A DNA stretch of 64,000 bases from JACVRW01 sp963757815. Lineage in GTDB: Bacteria; Actinomycetota; Thermoleophilia; Solirubrobacterales; Thermoleophilaceae. Location: contig CAVWSN010000021.1 in the NCBI GenBank assembly GCA_963757815.1, positions 27,642 to 91,641 on the forward strand, read 5' to 3'. A model generated the notes under the pieces. That model was not told where the DNA came from. It searched no databases and worked only from the letters and a program-made list of their open reading frames with translations. Positions 1 to 10,105 of the stretch are shown piece after piece; position 1 is the first letter of the stretch; every line of letters begins with the position of its first letter. The position numbers and the translations under genes were made by a program.

Positions 1-306
1 ATCATCGCCGTCCCGGATTTCATCTCCAATTCGGGCGGGGTCCACCTGTACGACTCCGTCGCCCAAGACGAGGAGCCCGACGCGGCGCTCGCCGCGATCG
101 AGGCGCTGGTGAGCGAGCCCGTGGGCAGGACGCTCGCGACGGCGGACGAGCTCGGGGTCACGCCGTTCGAGGCGGCCCTGTGGGAGGCGCGGGGCTACCT
201 TGCCGAAGCGACCGGGGCGCCCCCCGATGTGCTGGACGAGCTCTTCCCGATGACTCCAAAGCGCGCGGCCGGTCATAGCAGTAGTGGCCGGCTACGTGGA
301 GCTTGA
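1..306 (+). CDS. C-terminal end of a Glu/Leu/Phe/Val-type amino acid dehydrogenase (partial)
   Basis: The reading frame is open from the first base to a TGA at 304-306, so the 5' part lies outside the window. The opening residues read IIAVPDFISNSGGVH, which resembles the VPD-x-x-x-N-x-GG-V strand-turn of the NAD-binding domain in glutamate/leucine/phenylalanine dehydrogenases. The rest is an acidic helical tail ending in a basic stretch. The family assignment rests on this one motif. The end overlaps the GTG start of the next gene by 23 bases, which suggests translational coupling or a slightly early start call downstream. Confidence 0.55.
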   Translation: MIAVPDFISNSGGVHLYDSVAQDEEPDAALAAIEALVSEPVGRTLATADELGVTPFEAALWEARGYLAEATGAPPDVLDELFPMTPKRAAGHSSSGRLRGA

Positions 307-1048
307 CGAGGTACGCACCTGGTACGACGACTACGGCGCGGGCGAGCCGCTCGCGCTGCTGCACCCCGGAGGGGCCGATGCGCGGGCCTGGGCGCCCAAC
401 CTCGACGCGCTGGCCGCGCACTTCCACGTGTTCACACCGGAGCGCCGTGGGCACGGCCGCACCCCGGATGTCGAGGGGGCGATCACCTACGAGCTGATGG
501 CGAACGACACGATCGCGTTCCTCGAGCGGATCGTCGGGCGACCGGCGCGGCTCGTCGGCTGCAGCGCCGGCGCGAGCGTGGCGCTGCTCGTCGCGCTGCG
601 CCGGCCCGACCTGGTCGAACGCCTGGTCCTCATCAGCGGCGTCTTCCACCGCGACGGCTGGGTACCCAGCGCGATCGATCCCGACGCGAGCCCCCACGAG
701 GTACTCGCGCGCGGCTACGCGGAGCTGTCACCAGACGGTCCCGATCACTTCCCCGTCGTGAGTGCGAAGCTGGCGCGCCTCAACTGGGAGGAGCCGACGC
801 TCTCTCCCTCCGACCTGGGCGGGGTGGCCAGCCGGACGCTGGTGATGGTCGGCGACGACGACGAGGTGACGCTCGAGCACGCGATCGCGATGTACCGGGC
901 GATCCCCGACGCCGAACTGGCGGTGGTCCCAGGGACGTCGCACGGGCTCCTCCACGAGAAGCCCGGGCTCTGCAACGAGCTCATCGTCGACTTCCTGACC
1001 ACCGACGCGGTGCCGACGCTCGCCCCGGTCCGCCGCGCGAGCGGATGA
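284..1048 (+). CDS. alpha/beta-fold hydrolase
   Basis: This 254-residue protein has the plan of a small alpha/beta hydrolase. An oxyanion-loop motif HPGG is at residues 27-30, a nucleophile elbow G-C-S-A-G has Ser94, an acidic residue lies near 191-193 (GDDDE), and the catalytic His220 is in PGTSHG. There is no signal peptide, so it is probably cytosolic. Substrate cannot be read from sequence; relatives include esterases, lactonases and haloperoxidase-like enzymes. The GTG start at 284 overlaps the preceding dehydrogenase frame; no upstream start fits better. Confidence 0.8.
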   Translation: MAGYVELDEVRTWYDDYGAGEPLALLHPGGADARAWAPNLDALAAHFHVFTPERRGHGRTPDVEGAITYELMANDTIAFLERIVGRPARLVGCSAGASVALLVALRRPDLVERLVLISGVFHRDGWVPSAIDPDASPHEVLARGYAELSPDGPDHFPVVSAKLARLNWEEPTLSPSDLGGVASRTLVMVGDDDEVTLEHAIAMYRAIPDAELAVVPGTSHGLLHEKPGLCNELIVDFLTTDAVPTLAPVRRASG

Positions 1049-1110
1049 ACTGGGTTTGCGGCTCGCCGCGCGGAGCATTTGCGGGTGTGCCTCGCCTGAC
1101 TTAAGGTGAC

Positions 1111-1144
1111 TCGAAGGACTCGTGCTGGCTCGAAGGACTCGTGC
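1111..1144 (+). repeat. 15-bp direct repeat just before the cyclase start
   Basis: TCGAAGGACTCGTGC occurs at 1111-1125 and again at 1130-1144, with a 19-bp period, ending directly at the ATG at 1145. It may be a leader-region duplication or simply a slippage product. It also creates an alternative in-frame GTG start at 1106. Confidence 0.6.
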
Positions 1145-4100
1145 ATGACTTGTAGGCGCTGCGGCCATGGCAACCGCGAGCGCGCCCGCTTCTGCGAGGC
1201 GTGTGGCTCGTCGCTGGGACGGGGGTGCGACGCGTGCGGCGCGGAGTTGGGTGAGGGTGCGCGCTTCTGCGATGCCTGTGGCACGGCGGTAGATGAGACG
1301 CCGGCGGCGGCGATTTCGGCCGCGCCGCCCGACCGTGCGGATCTGGGCCTGCCCGAGCATCTGGCCGAGAAGGTGCGGCGGGCCGGCGGCGCGCTCGAGG
1401 GTGAGCGCAAGCAGGTGACGGTGCTGTTCGCCGACGTGCAGGGGTCGATGAAGCTGGCGGAGGGAGTGGACGCGGAGCTGTGGCGGACGCTTATGGACCG
1501 TTTCTTCGCGCTCGTGTGCGAGGCGGTGCATCGCTACGAGGGGACGGTGAACAAGTTCACGGGCGATGGCGCCATGGCCTTCTTCGGCGCGCCGATCGCG
1601 CACGAGGACCACGCGCGCCGAGCCTGCTACGCGGCCCTGGCTCTGCGGGACGCCCTTGCGGAATACGGGCGCGAGCTGCGGCGCGACCACGGGCTGGGTT
1701 TCTCCGTCCGCGTGGGTCTCAACTCGGGCGAGGTCGTGGTAGGGGCGGTCGGCGAGGACCTGGAGATGGAGTACACGGCGATCGGGCACACGGTTGGTTT
1801 GGCGGCGCGCATGGAGGCGCTGGCCGAGCCCGGCACCCCCTACCTGACCGCACGGACGGCGGCGCTGGTGGGCGGCTATTTCGAGCTGGAGGACCTGGGT
1901 GAGCTGCGCGTCAAGGGCACCCAGGAGCCGGTTCACGCCTATGGGTTGACCGGCGTGGGCGCGGCGCGCACGCGCCTGGACGCGGCCGCGGCGCGCGGGC
2001 TGTCGCCGTTCGTCGGCCGCGCGCCGGAGCTTGCCGCGCTCGAGGCGGCCCTGTCCCGGGCACACGAGAGTGGCCAGGTGGTGGGCGTCGTCGCCGAGGC
2101 GGGTCTGGGGAAGAGCCGCCTCTGCCGCGAGTTCGCCGAGCGCTGCAGCGAACGCGGCCTGCGGGTGACAGTGGGAGCCGGCGTGGCCCACGGCCGGCGC
2201 GTTCCGCTGCTGCCCGTGATCGACATGCTGCGTGCCTATTTCGGGATCACCGGCGACGACGACGCGGCCGCGGCGCGCGCGAAGGTCGCCGGGCGGCTGC
2301 TGCTGCTCGACGAGGCGTTTCGCGACGCGCTCCCCGTCGCCTTCGATTTCCTCGGCGTGCCCGACCCGCACCGCCCCGTGCCGACGCAAATGACGCCCGA
2401 GGCGCGCCAGCGCACCCTGTTCGCGGCCGTGCGGCGGCTCTTGCACGCCGCTGCCGGGGAGGGACCCGGCCTGGTCGTGGTCGAGGACCTGCACTGGCTC
2501 GACCCTGGCAGCGAGGCGTTCCTGGCCAACCTGGTCGACTCGCTGCCGGGCGCGCGCACGCTCTTGGTGGTCAACTTCCGGCCCGAGTACCGGGCCGGCT
2601 GGATGCAGCACTCCTACTACGAGCAGCTCCCGCTGGTCCCGCTCGGTCCCGAGGCGATCGCCGAACTGGTGCGTGCTCTGGTCGGGCCCGACCCCTCGCT
2701 GGACGGACTCTCCGATCTGATCGCCGAGCGCACCGGCGGCAACCCGTTCTTCGTCGAGGAGGTTGTTCAGGGCTTGGTGGAGAGCGGCGGCCTGGTGGGG
2801 CACCGCGGCGCCTATCGCTTGGCGCATGCAATCGAGGAGATCGAGATCCCTGCCAGCGTGCAGGCGCTGCTGGCCGCCCGGATCGATCGGCTGCCGGAGC
2901 GGGGGAAAGGGGTACTCCAAAGCGCCGCGGTGATCGGCAGGGAGTTCACCGAGCCCGTCCTGAGGCGGGTAACCGGCGTCTCGGAGCAGGAGTTGGCGGC
3001 GACACTCGAGGCGCTTGCCACCGCCGAACTCATCTACGAGCGGACGCTCTATCCGGAGGCGCAGTATGCGTTCAAGCATCCCCTTACCCAGGAGGTCGCC
3101 TACCGCTCGCAACTTCGCGAGCGCCGTGCGCACACGCACGCCGCCACGGCCGATGCGCTCGAGGCGCTCCATCCAGACGGACACGACGAGCTCGCGGCAC
3201 TGCTCAGCAGCCACTGGGAGCAGGCGGCAGAGCCGCTCCGCGCCGCCCAGTGGGGGGCGCGAGCAGCGGCGTGGACCGGTCAGCGCCACCTTGGCGAGGC
3301 GGTTCACCACTGGCGCCGGGTCCGAATGCTGGTACGGGACCAGCCAGCCTCTCCGGAGGCGGCTGCCATCGCGCTGGCCGCCTGCACCTGGATCCTTATG
3401 CTCGGCCCGCGGCTCGGGCTGGCGGAGGACGAGGCGGAGGAGATCTACCGCGAGGCGCGGGACCTTGCCGCGGCAACGGGCGAGCAGTCTGCAATGGCAA
3501 CGGTGCGCGCGGCGTACGGTCAGGCGCTGGCAATGGCCGGGCGGCTCGAGGACGCCATAGCGAGCGCGCGGGAGGCCGAGAGCCTTGCCGAGCAGGCCGG
3601 CAACCTCGAGTTGCAGCTGAGCCTCGGGCCCGCCACCTGGCTCGCCGTGGCCGGGCGCAACCGCGAGGCACTCGCCGAGTTCGACCGCGCCCTCGAGGCC
3701 GCCGGCGACGACTTCCGGCTCGGACGCCAGGTCGTCGGCTTCAGCGTCGTGGTCTTCGCGACCTTCTACCGCGGCTTCGTGCTCGCAGAGTTGGGACGGC
3801 TGCCAGAGGCGCGCGCGGAACTCGAGAAAGCCGTGCGGCTCGCGCGCGAACACGACGACGTCGAGTGCCTAGGCTGGGCGCGCCAGGGCCTTGGGATACT
3901 CTCCTTCTCCACGGGCGAGCCCAGCGACGGACTCGGCCACGCCCGCGAGGCACTCGAGATTGCCGAGCGCCTCGGTAGCTCCTTCTCGCGTGCCATGGCT
4001 CGCTCGAGCCTCAGCCTCGCTCACCTCGCGAGGGAGGAGCACGACGACGCGCTCGCCATGGCCGAGGAAGGGCTTGAGATCATGCGCGAGACCGGAACCG

Positions 4101-4507
4101 GCCTGCAGTACGAGGCCGTGCTGCTCCGCGAGCTCGCCGCGGCCCGTCTTGGCCTGGGTGACCTCGAGGGTGCACGAGCGGCGGCGGCCCAGGGAGCGGC
4201 CACTGCGGCCGCGCAGGGGGCGCGGGTACAGGAGGCCAGTTGCCGGATGTTTCTTGGTCGCGCGCTGCTGCCCGAGCGCCCCGGCGACGCACGGGCCGAG
4301 CTCGAACGCGCGCTCGAGCTCGCGGGCGAGGATGGACCGGTGCACATCCCGCACGTGCTGCTCACGCTCGCCGAGCTCTCCGACCTGGAGGGAGACCAAC
4401 GGGAACGCCTACGCCAGCTCGAACAAGCCCGCGTGCTCTTCGAGCAGCAAGGCGCCACCGGCCACGCACGCCGAGTCGCCGCGGACATCGCCACGGCCCC
4501 TGCCTAG
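1145..4507 (+). CDS. class III nucleotide cyclase - AAA/NACHT-type ATPase - TPR regulator with double zinc ribbon
   Basis: A 1120-residue multidomain signalling protein. Two zinc ribbons come first (Cys 3, 6, 17, 20 and 28, 31, 42, 45). A class III adenylate/guanylate cyclase domain follows at about 85-265, with metal aspartates 97 (FADVQG) and 141 (FTGDG) and a preceding Lys typical of adenylate cyclases. An ATPase module has Walker A AEAGLGKS near 315-322 and Walker B VVVEDLHWLD near 443-452. The C-terminal half is TPR-like helical repeats to about 1110. Known relatives are predicted cytosolic sensors coupling ligand or partner binding to cyclic nucleotide output. The ATG at 1145 is chosen because it places the first Cys pair at the N-terminus; an upstream GTG at 1106 would add 13 repeat-encoded residues. 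The signal sensed is unknown. Confidence 0.88.
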   Translation: MTCRRCGHGNRERARFCEACGSSLGRGCDACGAELGEGARFCDACGTAVDETPAAAISAAPPDRADLGLPEHLAEKVRRAGGALEGERKQVTVLFADVQGSMKLAEGVDAELWRTLMDRFFALVCEAVHRYEGTVNKFTGDGAMAFFGAPIAHEDHARRACYAALALRDALAEYGRELRRDHGLGFSVRVGLNSGEVVVGAVGEDLEMEYTAIGHTVGLAARMEALAEPGTPYLTARTAALVGGYFELEDLGELRVKGTQEPVHAYGLTGVGAARTRLDAAAARGLSPFVGRAPELAALEAALSRAHESGQVVGVVAEAGLGKSRLCREFAERCSERGLRVTVGAGVAHGRRVPLLPVIDMLRAYFGITGDDDAAAARAKVAGRLLLLDEAFRDALPVAFDFLGVPDPHRPVPTQMTPEARQRTLFAAVRRLLHAAAGEGPGLVVVEDLHWLDPGSEAFLANLVDSLPGARTLLVVNFRPEYRAGWMQHSYYEQLPLVPLGPEAIAELVRALVGPDPSLDGLSDLIAERTGGNPFFVEEVVQGLVESGGLVGHRGAYRLAHAIEEIEIPASVQALLAARIDRLPERGKGVLQSAAVIGREFTEPVLRRVTGVSEQELAATLEALATAELIYERTLYPEAQYAFKHPLTQEVAYRSQLRERRAHTHAATADALEALHPDGHDELAALLSSHWEQAAEPLRAAQWGARAAAWTGQRHLGEAVHHWRRVRMLVRDQPASPEAAAIALAACTWILMLGPRLGLAEDEAEEIYREARDLAAATGEQSAMATVRAAYGQALAMAGRLEDAIASAREAESLAEQAGNLELQLSLGPATWLAVAGRNREALAEFDRALEAAGDDFRLGRQVVGFSVVVFATFYRGFVLAELGRLPEARAELEKAVRLAREHDDVECLGWARQGLGILSFSTGEPSDGLGHAREALEIAERLGSSFSRAMARSSLSLAHLAREEHDDALAMAEEGLEIMRETGTGLQYEAVLLRELAAARLGLGDLEGARAAAAQGAATAAAQGARVQEASCRMFLGRALLPERPGDARAELERALELAGEDGPVHIPHVLLTLAELSDLEGDQRERLRQLEQARVLFEQQGATGHARRVAADIATAPA

Positions 4508-4711
4508 GCGGGCCCACGAATTCAGAACGGCCGCTCATCGGATCGACCTGCAGCTCGTGAGGAGCAGGGCCTTCGACTCCGGCACGTCCTCCTCTACCAC
4601 TGGCCTCAAGCGCGGCCCGCGCAAGATACCCCGAGTGGTGCTCGCGCCCGAATAGGTCTGATTTCCGCCCTCACGGGGTAAGACAGGTGCGGCACTTCGG
4701 GAAGGGAAGGC

Positions 4712-7700
4712 ATGCAGGGTTTGCGCTGTTTCACCGGTTCGCAAGTGGCGAAGCTGGCGGTGTTCGTGGGGGTGGCGGCGCTAGTCAGTGCCGCCGCGAG
4801 CGCCTCGGCGGCGCCCCGGTTCCAGGGTGAGAACGGGGGGCGCGAGGACGTCGACTTCCGCAAGGGCGCGCTCTCGCCGACCTCGACTCAGCGGACGCTC
4901 GCGACAGACCGCCAGGCGAAGGCGAGGTGGAACCGCTTCGGCACGCCACGCTCGCTGATGCGGGCGGACGGCTATCTCGCGCGCGGCCTTCCGGGCACCC
5001 CGGTCACGCCGCACGCCGGTGGATCGCTCAGAACCGCGGGCTGCTCGGGCTGTCGGAGACCGAGACGAGCGAGCTGGAGCTCGTCAGCGCGGCGCCGGTC
5101 GGCCCCGGGCGCGCGGTGCTCATGCGCCAGCGCTTTGACGGTCTTGCCGCCGGGCACGACGGCCTGATCGCGGTCGGGGTGGTGGAGGGGAGGGTCGCGT
5201 ACGTGTCGTCGTCGCTGGCGCGCGAGACGGCCCTCACCGGCGAGCGACGGCTCTCGGCCGCGGAGGCGGTGCAGGCGGCCGCCGCCGAGGCGGGCATGGA
5301 GCTCGGCACGCTCTCGGGGGAGCGCGCGGTGGACGGCTGGACGGTCTACGACGCGAGCTCGCTGACGCACCCGGCCCGCGCGCGGCTGGTCGCGGTCCCG
5401 ACGCCCACGAGTGGCGTGCGGCCGGCGTGGGAGACCTCGCTGATCGACAACGACGCTTCCCCGGCGGCGTTCGCCTCGTTCGTCGACGCGGAGACGGGCT
5501 CGGTGCTGATCCGCGAGAGCACGGTCGACCATCTCGCCGACAACCCGACGTGGACGGTGTTCCCGAACTCCCCGCCGATGGACTACTCGTCGAACGACAC
5601 GCGGGACGTGTGGTGCTGGCTGCCGGGTGCGCCCGGGTGCGAGCTGGTGCTCCAGAACAGCGCGTCGCCGTTCCCATGGGACGTCAACGCCCGCACGGGC
5701 GCGATCACGACTACGACGATCGGCAACGCGGCTCGGAGCGTGGAGAACTGGGACAACAACGACCCCTTCTCGGTCGGGGTCACGCCGGCCACCCTGCGCC
5801 CCGAGCGCGACTACGCCTACGCGTGGACGAACCAGTGGCGCGAGCAGCGCTGCAACCCCGGGACGACCTTCACCTCGCCGCAGCGCAACGACATCGACGC
5901 CGCGCTCGCGAACCTGTTCGCGATGCACAACCGCATGCACGACTGGTCCTACCACCTGGGCTTCACCGAGGCGACGTTCAACCTCCAGGACGTCAACTTC
6001 GGCCGCGGCGGCGCGGAGAACGACCTGGAGCGGGGGAACGCCCAGGCCGGCGGCAGATCCGGGCGGCCCGCCCGGCTTCCTCGCTCGCGACAACGCCAAC
6101 CAGATCACACCCGCCGACGGGATCCCTCCGATCACCAACATGTACCTGTGGCAGCCGATCGCCGCGGGCTTCTATGCGCCCTGCGTGGACGGCGACTTCG
6201 ACATGAGCGTGATCGGGCACGAGTACACGCATGCGATCTCCAACCGCATGGTCGGCGGGCCATCCGCCAACCTGTCGGGCGCCCAGGCCGGCGCAATGGG
6301 CGAGAGCTGGTCCGATCTGATGGCGATCGAGTACCTGAGCGAGAACGGCTTTGCACCGGTCGGGGGCGAGAACCCGTTCGCCGTCGGCCCGTACGTCACG
6401 GGAGACAAGCAGGCGGGCATCCGGAACTACGGCATGAACGCCAGCCCGCTGAACTACTCGGACGTGGGCTACGACTTCGTCTGCAACGTCGCCACCTGCC
6501 CGTTGCTGAGCCAGGTGCACGCGGACGGCGAGATCTGGAGCGCGACGAACTACGACATCCGCGTGGCGATGAACGCGCGTTACGGCAGCGGCAACCCCGC
6601 GTTGCAGGTGGCCTGCGCACGGGGCGAGCAGCCGGTAACGGCCTGCCCGGGCAACCGGCGCTGGGCGCAGCTCGTGTTCGACGCCTGGCTGTTGATGGCG
6701 CAGGGGACGGTCAGCATGCTCGAGGCGCGCAACGCCATGCTCGCCGCCGACCTTCTGCGCTTCGGCGGCGCCAACCAGGACATCCTCTGGAACGGATTCG
6801 CCCGCCGTGGCTTCGGCGAGGGCGCGACCACGGGCGGGACGAACGACGCAGATCCCGTGCCCAGCTTCGAGTCGCCCTACGCGAACGAGGCCACGGTCAC
6901 GCTCACACCGACGGGCAGGCCAGGGGGGAGCCCGTGGAGCTGTTCGTCGGGCGCTACGAGGCTCGCGTGACGCCGATCGCCGACACCGACCCGGCGACAC
7001 CGCTCGGTCCCACGTTCCGGATCGTGCCGGGCTCGTACGAGTTCGTGGCCCGCGGGGACGGCTTCGGCGCCGCCCGGCTCACGGCTTCGTTCGGAGCGGG
7101 CCAGACGCGCGACCTGCGGGTCCAAATGGACCGCAACCTCGCCTCGAGCGCGAACGGCGCCACGGCGAGCGGTGACGGAATCAACCTGGCGAAGCTGATC
7201 GACGACACGGAGGCGACGAACTGGGCTTCGCTCGGATCGCCGGCCGCCGGCAAGCAGGTGACGGTGAGGCTGGATCCCAGCCGGCAGGGCACCAGATCCG
7301 CCGGATCGGGGTCAGCGCGATGCTGCGCACGCGACTGCCGGCGGATCCCGGGGCGACACCGCAGACCCAGAGCCGCTACTCAGCGCTGCGTCAGTTCGAG
7401 CTCCTCGCATGCGAGGCGCGCCAGGGGGTCGACTGCAGCCAGGACGCCCACTTCAGCCTCATATTCACGAGCCCGGCCGACGCCTTCCCCGCCACCGTGC
7501 CGCGGCCGCGGGCGCCCGAACTGATCATGCGCTCCTTCAACGTCCCGCGGACGAGGGCGACGCACGTCCGGCTGCGCGTGGTCACGAACCAGTGCACGGG
7601 GACGCCGGGCTACCAGGGCGACCAGGACGACGATCCGCGCAACGTCACGGATTGCGACGAAGGGAGCACGCAGGACGACAACGTCCGCGCGGCGGAGCTG

Positions 7701-7718
7701 CAGGTGTTCTCGAACTAG
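4712..7718 (+). CDS. secreted M36 (fungalysin-like) zinc metalloprotease with C-terminal discoidin-like domain, frameshifted
   Basis: The gene is readable only by joining frames at about 5020, 6050, 6930 and 7300. The N-terminus (residues 1-34) is a signal peptide ending in ASAAP. A propeptide-like region follows. The catalytic zinc motif HEYTHAISN is near 6217-6243, with a second zinc-ligand helix GAMGESWSDLMAIEYL near 6292-6339; these are the hallmarks of M36 extracellular endopeptidases. The C-terminal part (about 7130-7715) contains LIDDTEATNWAS, typical of F5/8 C (discoidin-like) carbohydrate-binding domains. Between lesions the frames are long and free of stops, so sequencing error is more likely than true decay. 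Probably an exported protein-degrading enzyme. Confidence 0.75.
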
Positions 7719-8992
7719 GCGAGCGCCTGCCACACCCAGCGGGCGGCCGCGAGCAGCTCCGCGTCGTGGCCCGGCGGGGCCACCAGTTGCACGCCGATCG
7801 GAAGCCCGTCCGCGCCCAGCGGACCGGGTACCGAGATGGCCGGGGTTCCGAGCAGCGTCCACGCGCGGCAGAAGACAGGGTCGCCGGTGGCGTCGAGGCC
7901 GCGGGGGGCCTGGCCGCGGGCCGCCGGGGTCAGGAGGATGTCGTGCGCTTCGAAAACGGCCGGCAGCCGTTCCGCGCCGCGCTCGGCGGTGGCCAGCGCG
8001 GCCTCGTAATCGCCACCATCCGTGGAACGGCCCTCCTCGATCAGCTCGCTGAGCTCGGCGCTCATGCGGTCACCGTCGCGGTCGTACTCGTCGGCGAGGT
8101 TGGTGGCCACCTCCACCGCCATGATCGTCTGCTGGGCGTCGACGAGCGCCTCGAGTTCGGCGGGCAGCTCGAGCTCGTCGACCCGCGCCCCGGCGTCCGC
8201 GAGTGCGACCGCCGCGGCCTCGAGCGCGGCCCGCGCGTCCGGCTCCACGAGCTGCCAGCGGGCGGTGCGGGCGAGGGCGATGCGCGGCGGTCCCGCCGCC
8301 GATCCGGGCGCCGCCCGGCGATGCCCGGTCAGCGCGTCCAGCAACAGCTCGATGTCGTCGATCGAGCGCGCAAACAGGCCGAGCGTGTCGAGCCGGGCGC
8401 TCAACCGCTTGACGCCGGTCAGGTCGATCAGGCCGTGGGTGGGCTTCAAGCCGAAGACGCCGCAGAAGGATGCGGGGCGGATCGTCGAGCCTGCGGTCTG
8501 GCTTCCCAGAGCCAGCGGAACCATCCCGTCGGCCACCGCCGCGGCGGATCCGCTCGACGAGCCGCCTGGCGTGCGACCCGGGTCGAGTGGGTTGCGCGTC
8601 TCCGCCGGGTGGAAGTACGCAAATTCGGTCGTCATGGTCTTGCCGAGGATCACGGCGCCGGCATCCCGGAGCCGCGCGACGCAGGCGGCGTCAGCCGCAG
8701 GGCGCCGGCCCGCGTGGATCGGCGAGCCGAACTCGGTTGGCAGCTCGCGCGTGTCGATGATGTCCTTGACCCCCACCGGCACTCCGTGCAGCGGCGAGCG
8801 CCGATCGGAGGCGTCCGCCGCCCGCGCCTGGGTGAGCGCCGCCTCCGGATCGAGGTGCGCCCAGGCGCGGACGGTTGCGTCCCGCTCCGCGATCCGTTCG
8901 AGGCACGCGCGGACGACCTCCTCGGAGCTCGCCTCACCTCGCGCGATCAGGCGCGCGGTCTCGGTCGCGTCGGCTGTCCTCAGAGCCGGCAC
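7715..8992 (-). CDS. amidase-signature family amidohydrolase
   Basis: A 425-residue amidase-signature enzyme. The Ser-cisSer-Lys triad is visible: Lys76 in PVGVKDIID, the cis-serine in GGSSSGSAA (about 145-147), and the nucleophile Ser169 in SQTAGSTIRPAS. Family members hydrolyse amides of diverse substrates; GatA is a relative but there are no gatB/gatC neighbours, so this is not a Glu-tRNA amidotransferase. The GTG start at 8992 overlaps the end of the upstream M20 peptidase by 13 bases, so the two are probably one operon for amide/peptide catabolism, possibly using products imported or released together. Confidence 0.85.
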   Translation of the reverse strand: MPALRTADATETARLIARGEASSEEVVRACLERIAERDATVRAWAHLDPEAALTQARAADASDRRSPLHGVPVGVKDIIDTRELPTEFGSPIHAGRRPAADAACVARLRDAGAVILGKTMTTEFAYFHPAETRNPLDPGRTPGGSSSGSAAAVADGMVPLALGSQTAGSTIRPASFCGVFGLKPTHGLIDLTGVKRLSARLDTLGLFARSIDDIELLLDALTGHRRAAPGSAAGPPRIALARTARWQLVEPDARAALEAAAVALADAGARVDELELPAELEALVDAQQTIMAVEVATNLADEYDRDGDRMSAELSELIEEGRSTDGGDYEAALATAERGAERLPAVFEAHDILLTPAARGQAPRGLDATGDPVFCRAWTLLGTPAISVPGPLGADGLPIGVQLVAPPGHDAELLAAARWVWQALA

Positions 8993-10101
8993 CAGCGGCG
9001 GGCGATCTCGAAGAAAGCATCGGCGGCGGCGTCCAGCAGCTCGGCGGAGCAGGACTCGTCGGTCTGGTGAGCCTGATCGGCGTCTCCGGGACCGCAGATG
9101 ACGGTCGGCGGGGTGCCGTAGGCCGGGGTCAGGGCGGACGCGTCGGTGAAGTAGGCGAGTCCGCGGGGCTCGGGACGTTCGCCGATCAGGGGCTCCATTA
9201 CGTCGAAGACGTCTATCACCCAAGGATCGCTCGGGTCGGTCGCCACGGGCGGCAGGTCCAAGCGCCGTTCGAGCCGCACGTCGTCGTCCAGCAGCTCGCG
9301 GAGCCGCTCGATTACCTCGTCGCCGTCGAGGCCTGGGACTACCCGAACGTCGATCCCCGCAGCGGCGGCGTCGGGAACCGAGTTGATGTTCGCTCCGCCC
9401 GTGACGGTGCCGACGCTGAGCGTGGGGCTCCCCAACAGCTCGTGCTCGGGGCCGCCGAAGTCGAAGGCCTCGAGCCGGGCGATCGCGCGCGCGAGTTTGT
9501 GGATGGCGTTGTCGCCGAGGTGCGGCATCGAGCCGTGGGCGCTGCGTCCGCTGGTGGCGGCGTCGATCCACAGCACGCCCTTGTGGGCGATGCAGGGGTA
9601 GTTGGACGTCGGCTCGGCCACCAGCACGGCGCCGACCTCGCCCAGCACTCCGCTTCCGGCCAGACTCCGTGCGCCTTCGCAGCCCGTCTCCTCGCCGGCG
9701 CAGAGCACGAGCTCGAGCCCCGCCTCACCGCGACCCAGCTCCGCAAGGCGCTCCGCCGCGGTCACGATCGCGGCCAGCCCGCCCTTCATGTCGCTGGTCC
9801 CGCGCCCATAGACGCGGCCGTCGTCGACCTCGGCCCCGAGCGGCTCGTGGTCCCAGTCCGCGCGCCCCAGCGGCACGGTGTCGAGGTGGGCGGTGAGGCA
9901 GAGCGCCGGGCGCCGCCCATTCCCCGGCCAGCGCGCCACGAGGCTGTCGCGGCCGTGAGCGAGGGGCTGTCGCCGCACGTCCAGCCCCGCGTCCTCCAGC
10001 CGGGCGCCGACGAGGTCCGCGGCCCGGCTCTCGTCGCCCGGCGGGTTGATCGTCTCTGTCCGGACGAGCTCCCTCGTCAGGTCCAAGACGGCGTTCATCA
10101 C
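8980..10101 (-). CDS. M20 family metallopeptidase (ArgE/DapE/CPG2-like)
   Basis: A 373-residue di-zinc exopeptidase/deacylase. Metal and catalytic residues are in place: His72 and Asp74 (AHLDTVP), Asp104 (GRGTSDMKGG), Glu137-Glu138 (CAGEETG), and a C-terminal His (QAHQTDE). The middle dimerisation domain carries SAHGSMPHLG. ArgE, DapE, acetylornithine deacetylases and carboxypeptidase G2 share this architecture, so the substrate is unresolved. It is first in a two-gene operon with the overlapping amidase. The ATG at 10101 (or the second ATG at 10098) is used. Confidence 0.85.
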   Translation of the reverse strand: MMNAVLDLTRELVRTETINPPGDESRAADLVGARLEDAGLDVRRQPLAHGRDSLVARWPGNGRRPALCLTAHLDTVPLGRADWDHEPLGAEVDDGRVYGRGTSDMKGGLAAIVTAAERLAELGRGEAGLELVLCAGEETGCEGARSLAGSGVLGEVGAVLVAEPTSNYPCIAHKGVLWIDAATSGRSAHGSMPHLGDNAIHKLARAIARLEAFDFGGPEHELLGSPTLSVGTVTGGANINSVPDAAAAGIDVRVVPGLDGDEVIERLRELLDDDVRLERRLDLPPVATDPSDPWVIDVFDVMEPLIGERPEPRGLAYFTDASALTPAYGTPPTVICGPGDADQAHQTDESCSAELLDAAADAFFEIARRWCRL

Positions 10102-10105
10102 GCGT

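Noticed and set aside
728..3853. 1041-codon open frame antisense to the cyclase gene
   Set aside because: High GC with third-position bias leaves long antisense frames; the product is Arg/His/Gly-rich without any domain, and the sense strand has a well-defined multidomain protein.
7715..8992. GatA subunit of Glu-tRNA(Gln) amidotransferase
   Set aside because: Same superfamily, but the neighbours are an M20 peptidase and a symporter, with no gatB or gatC.
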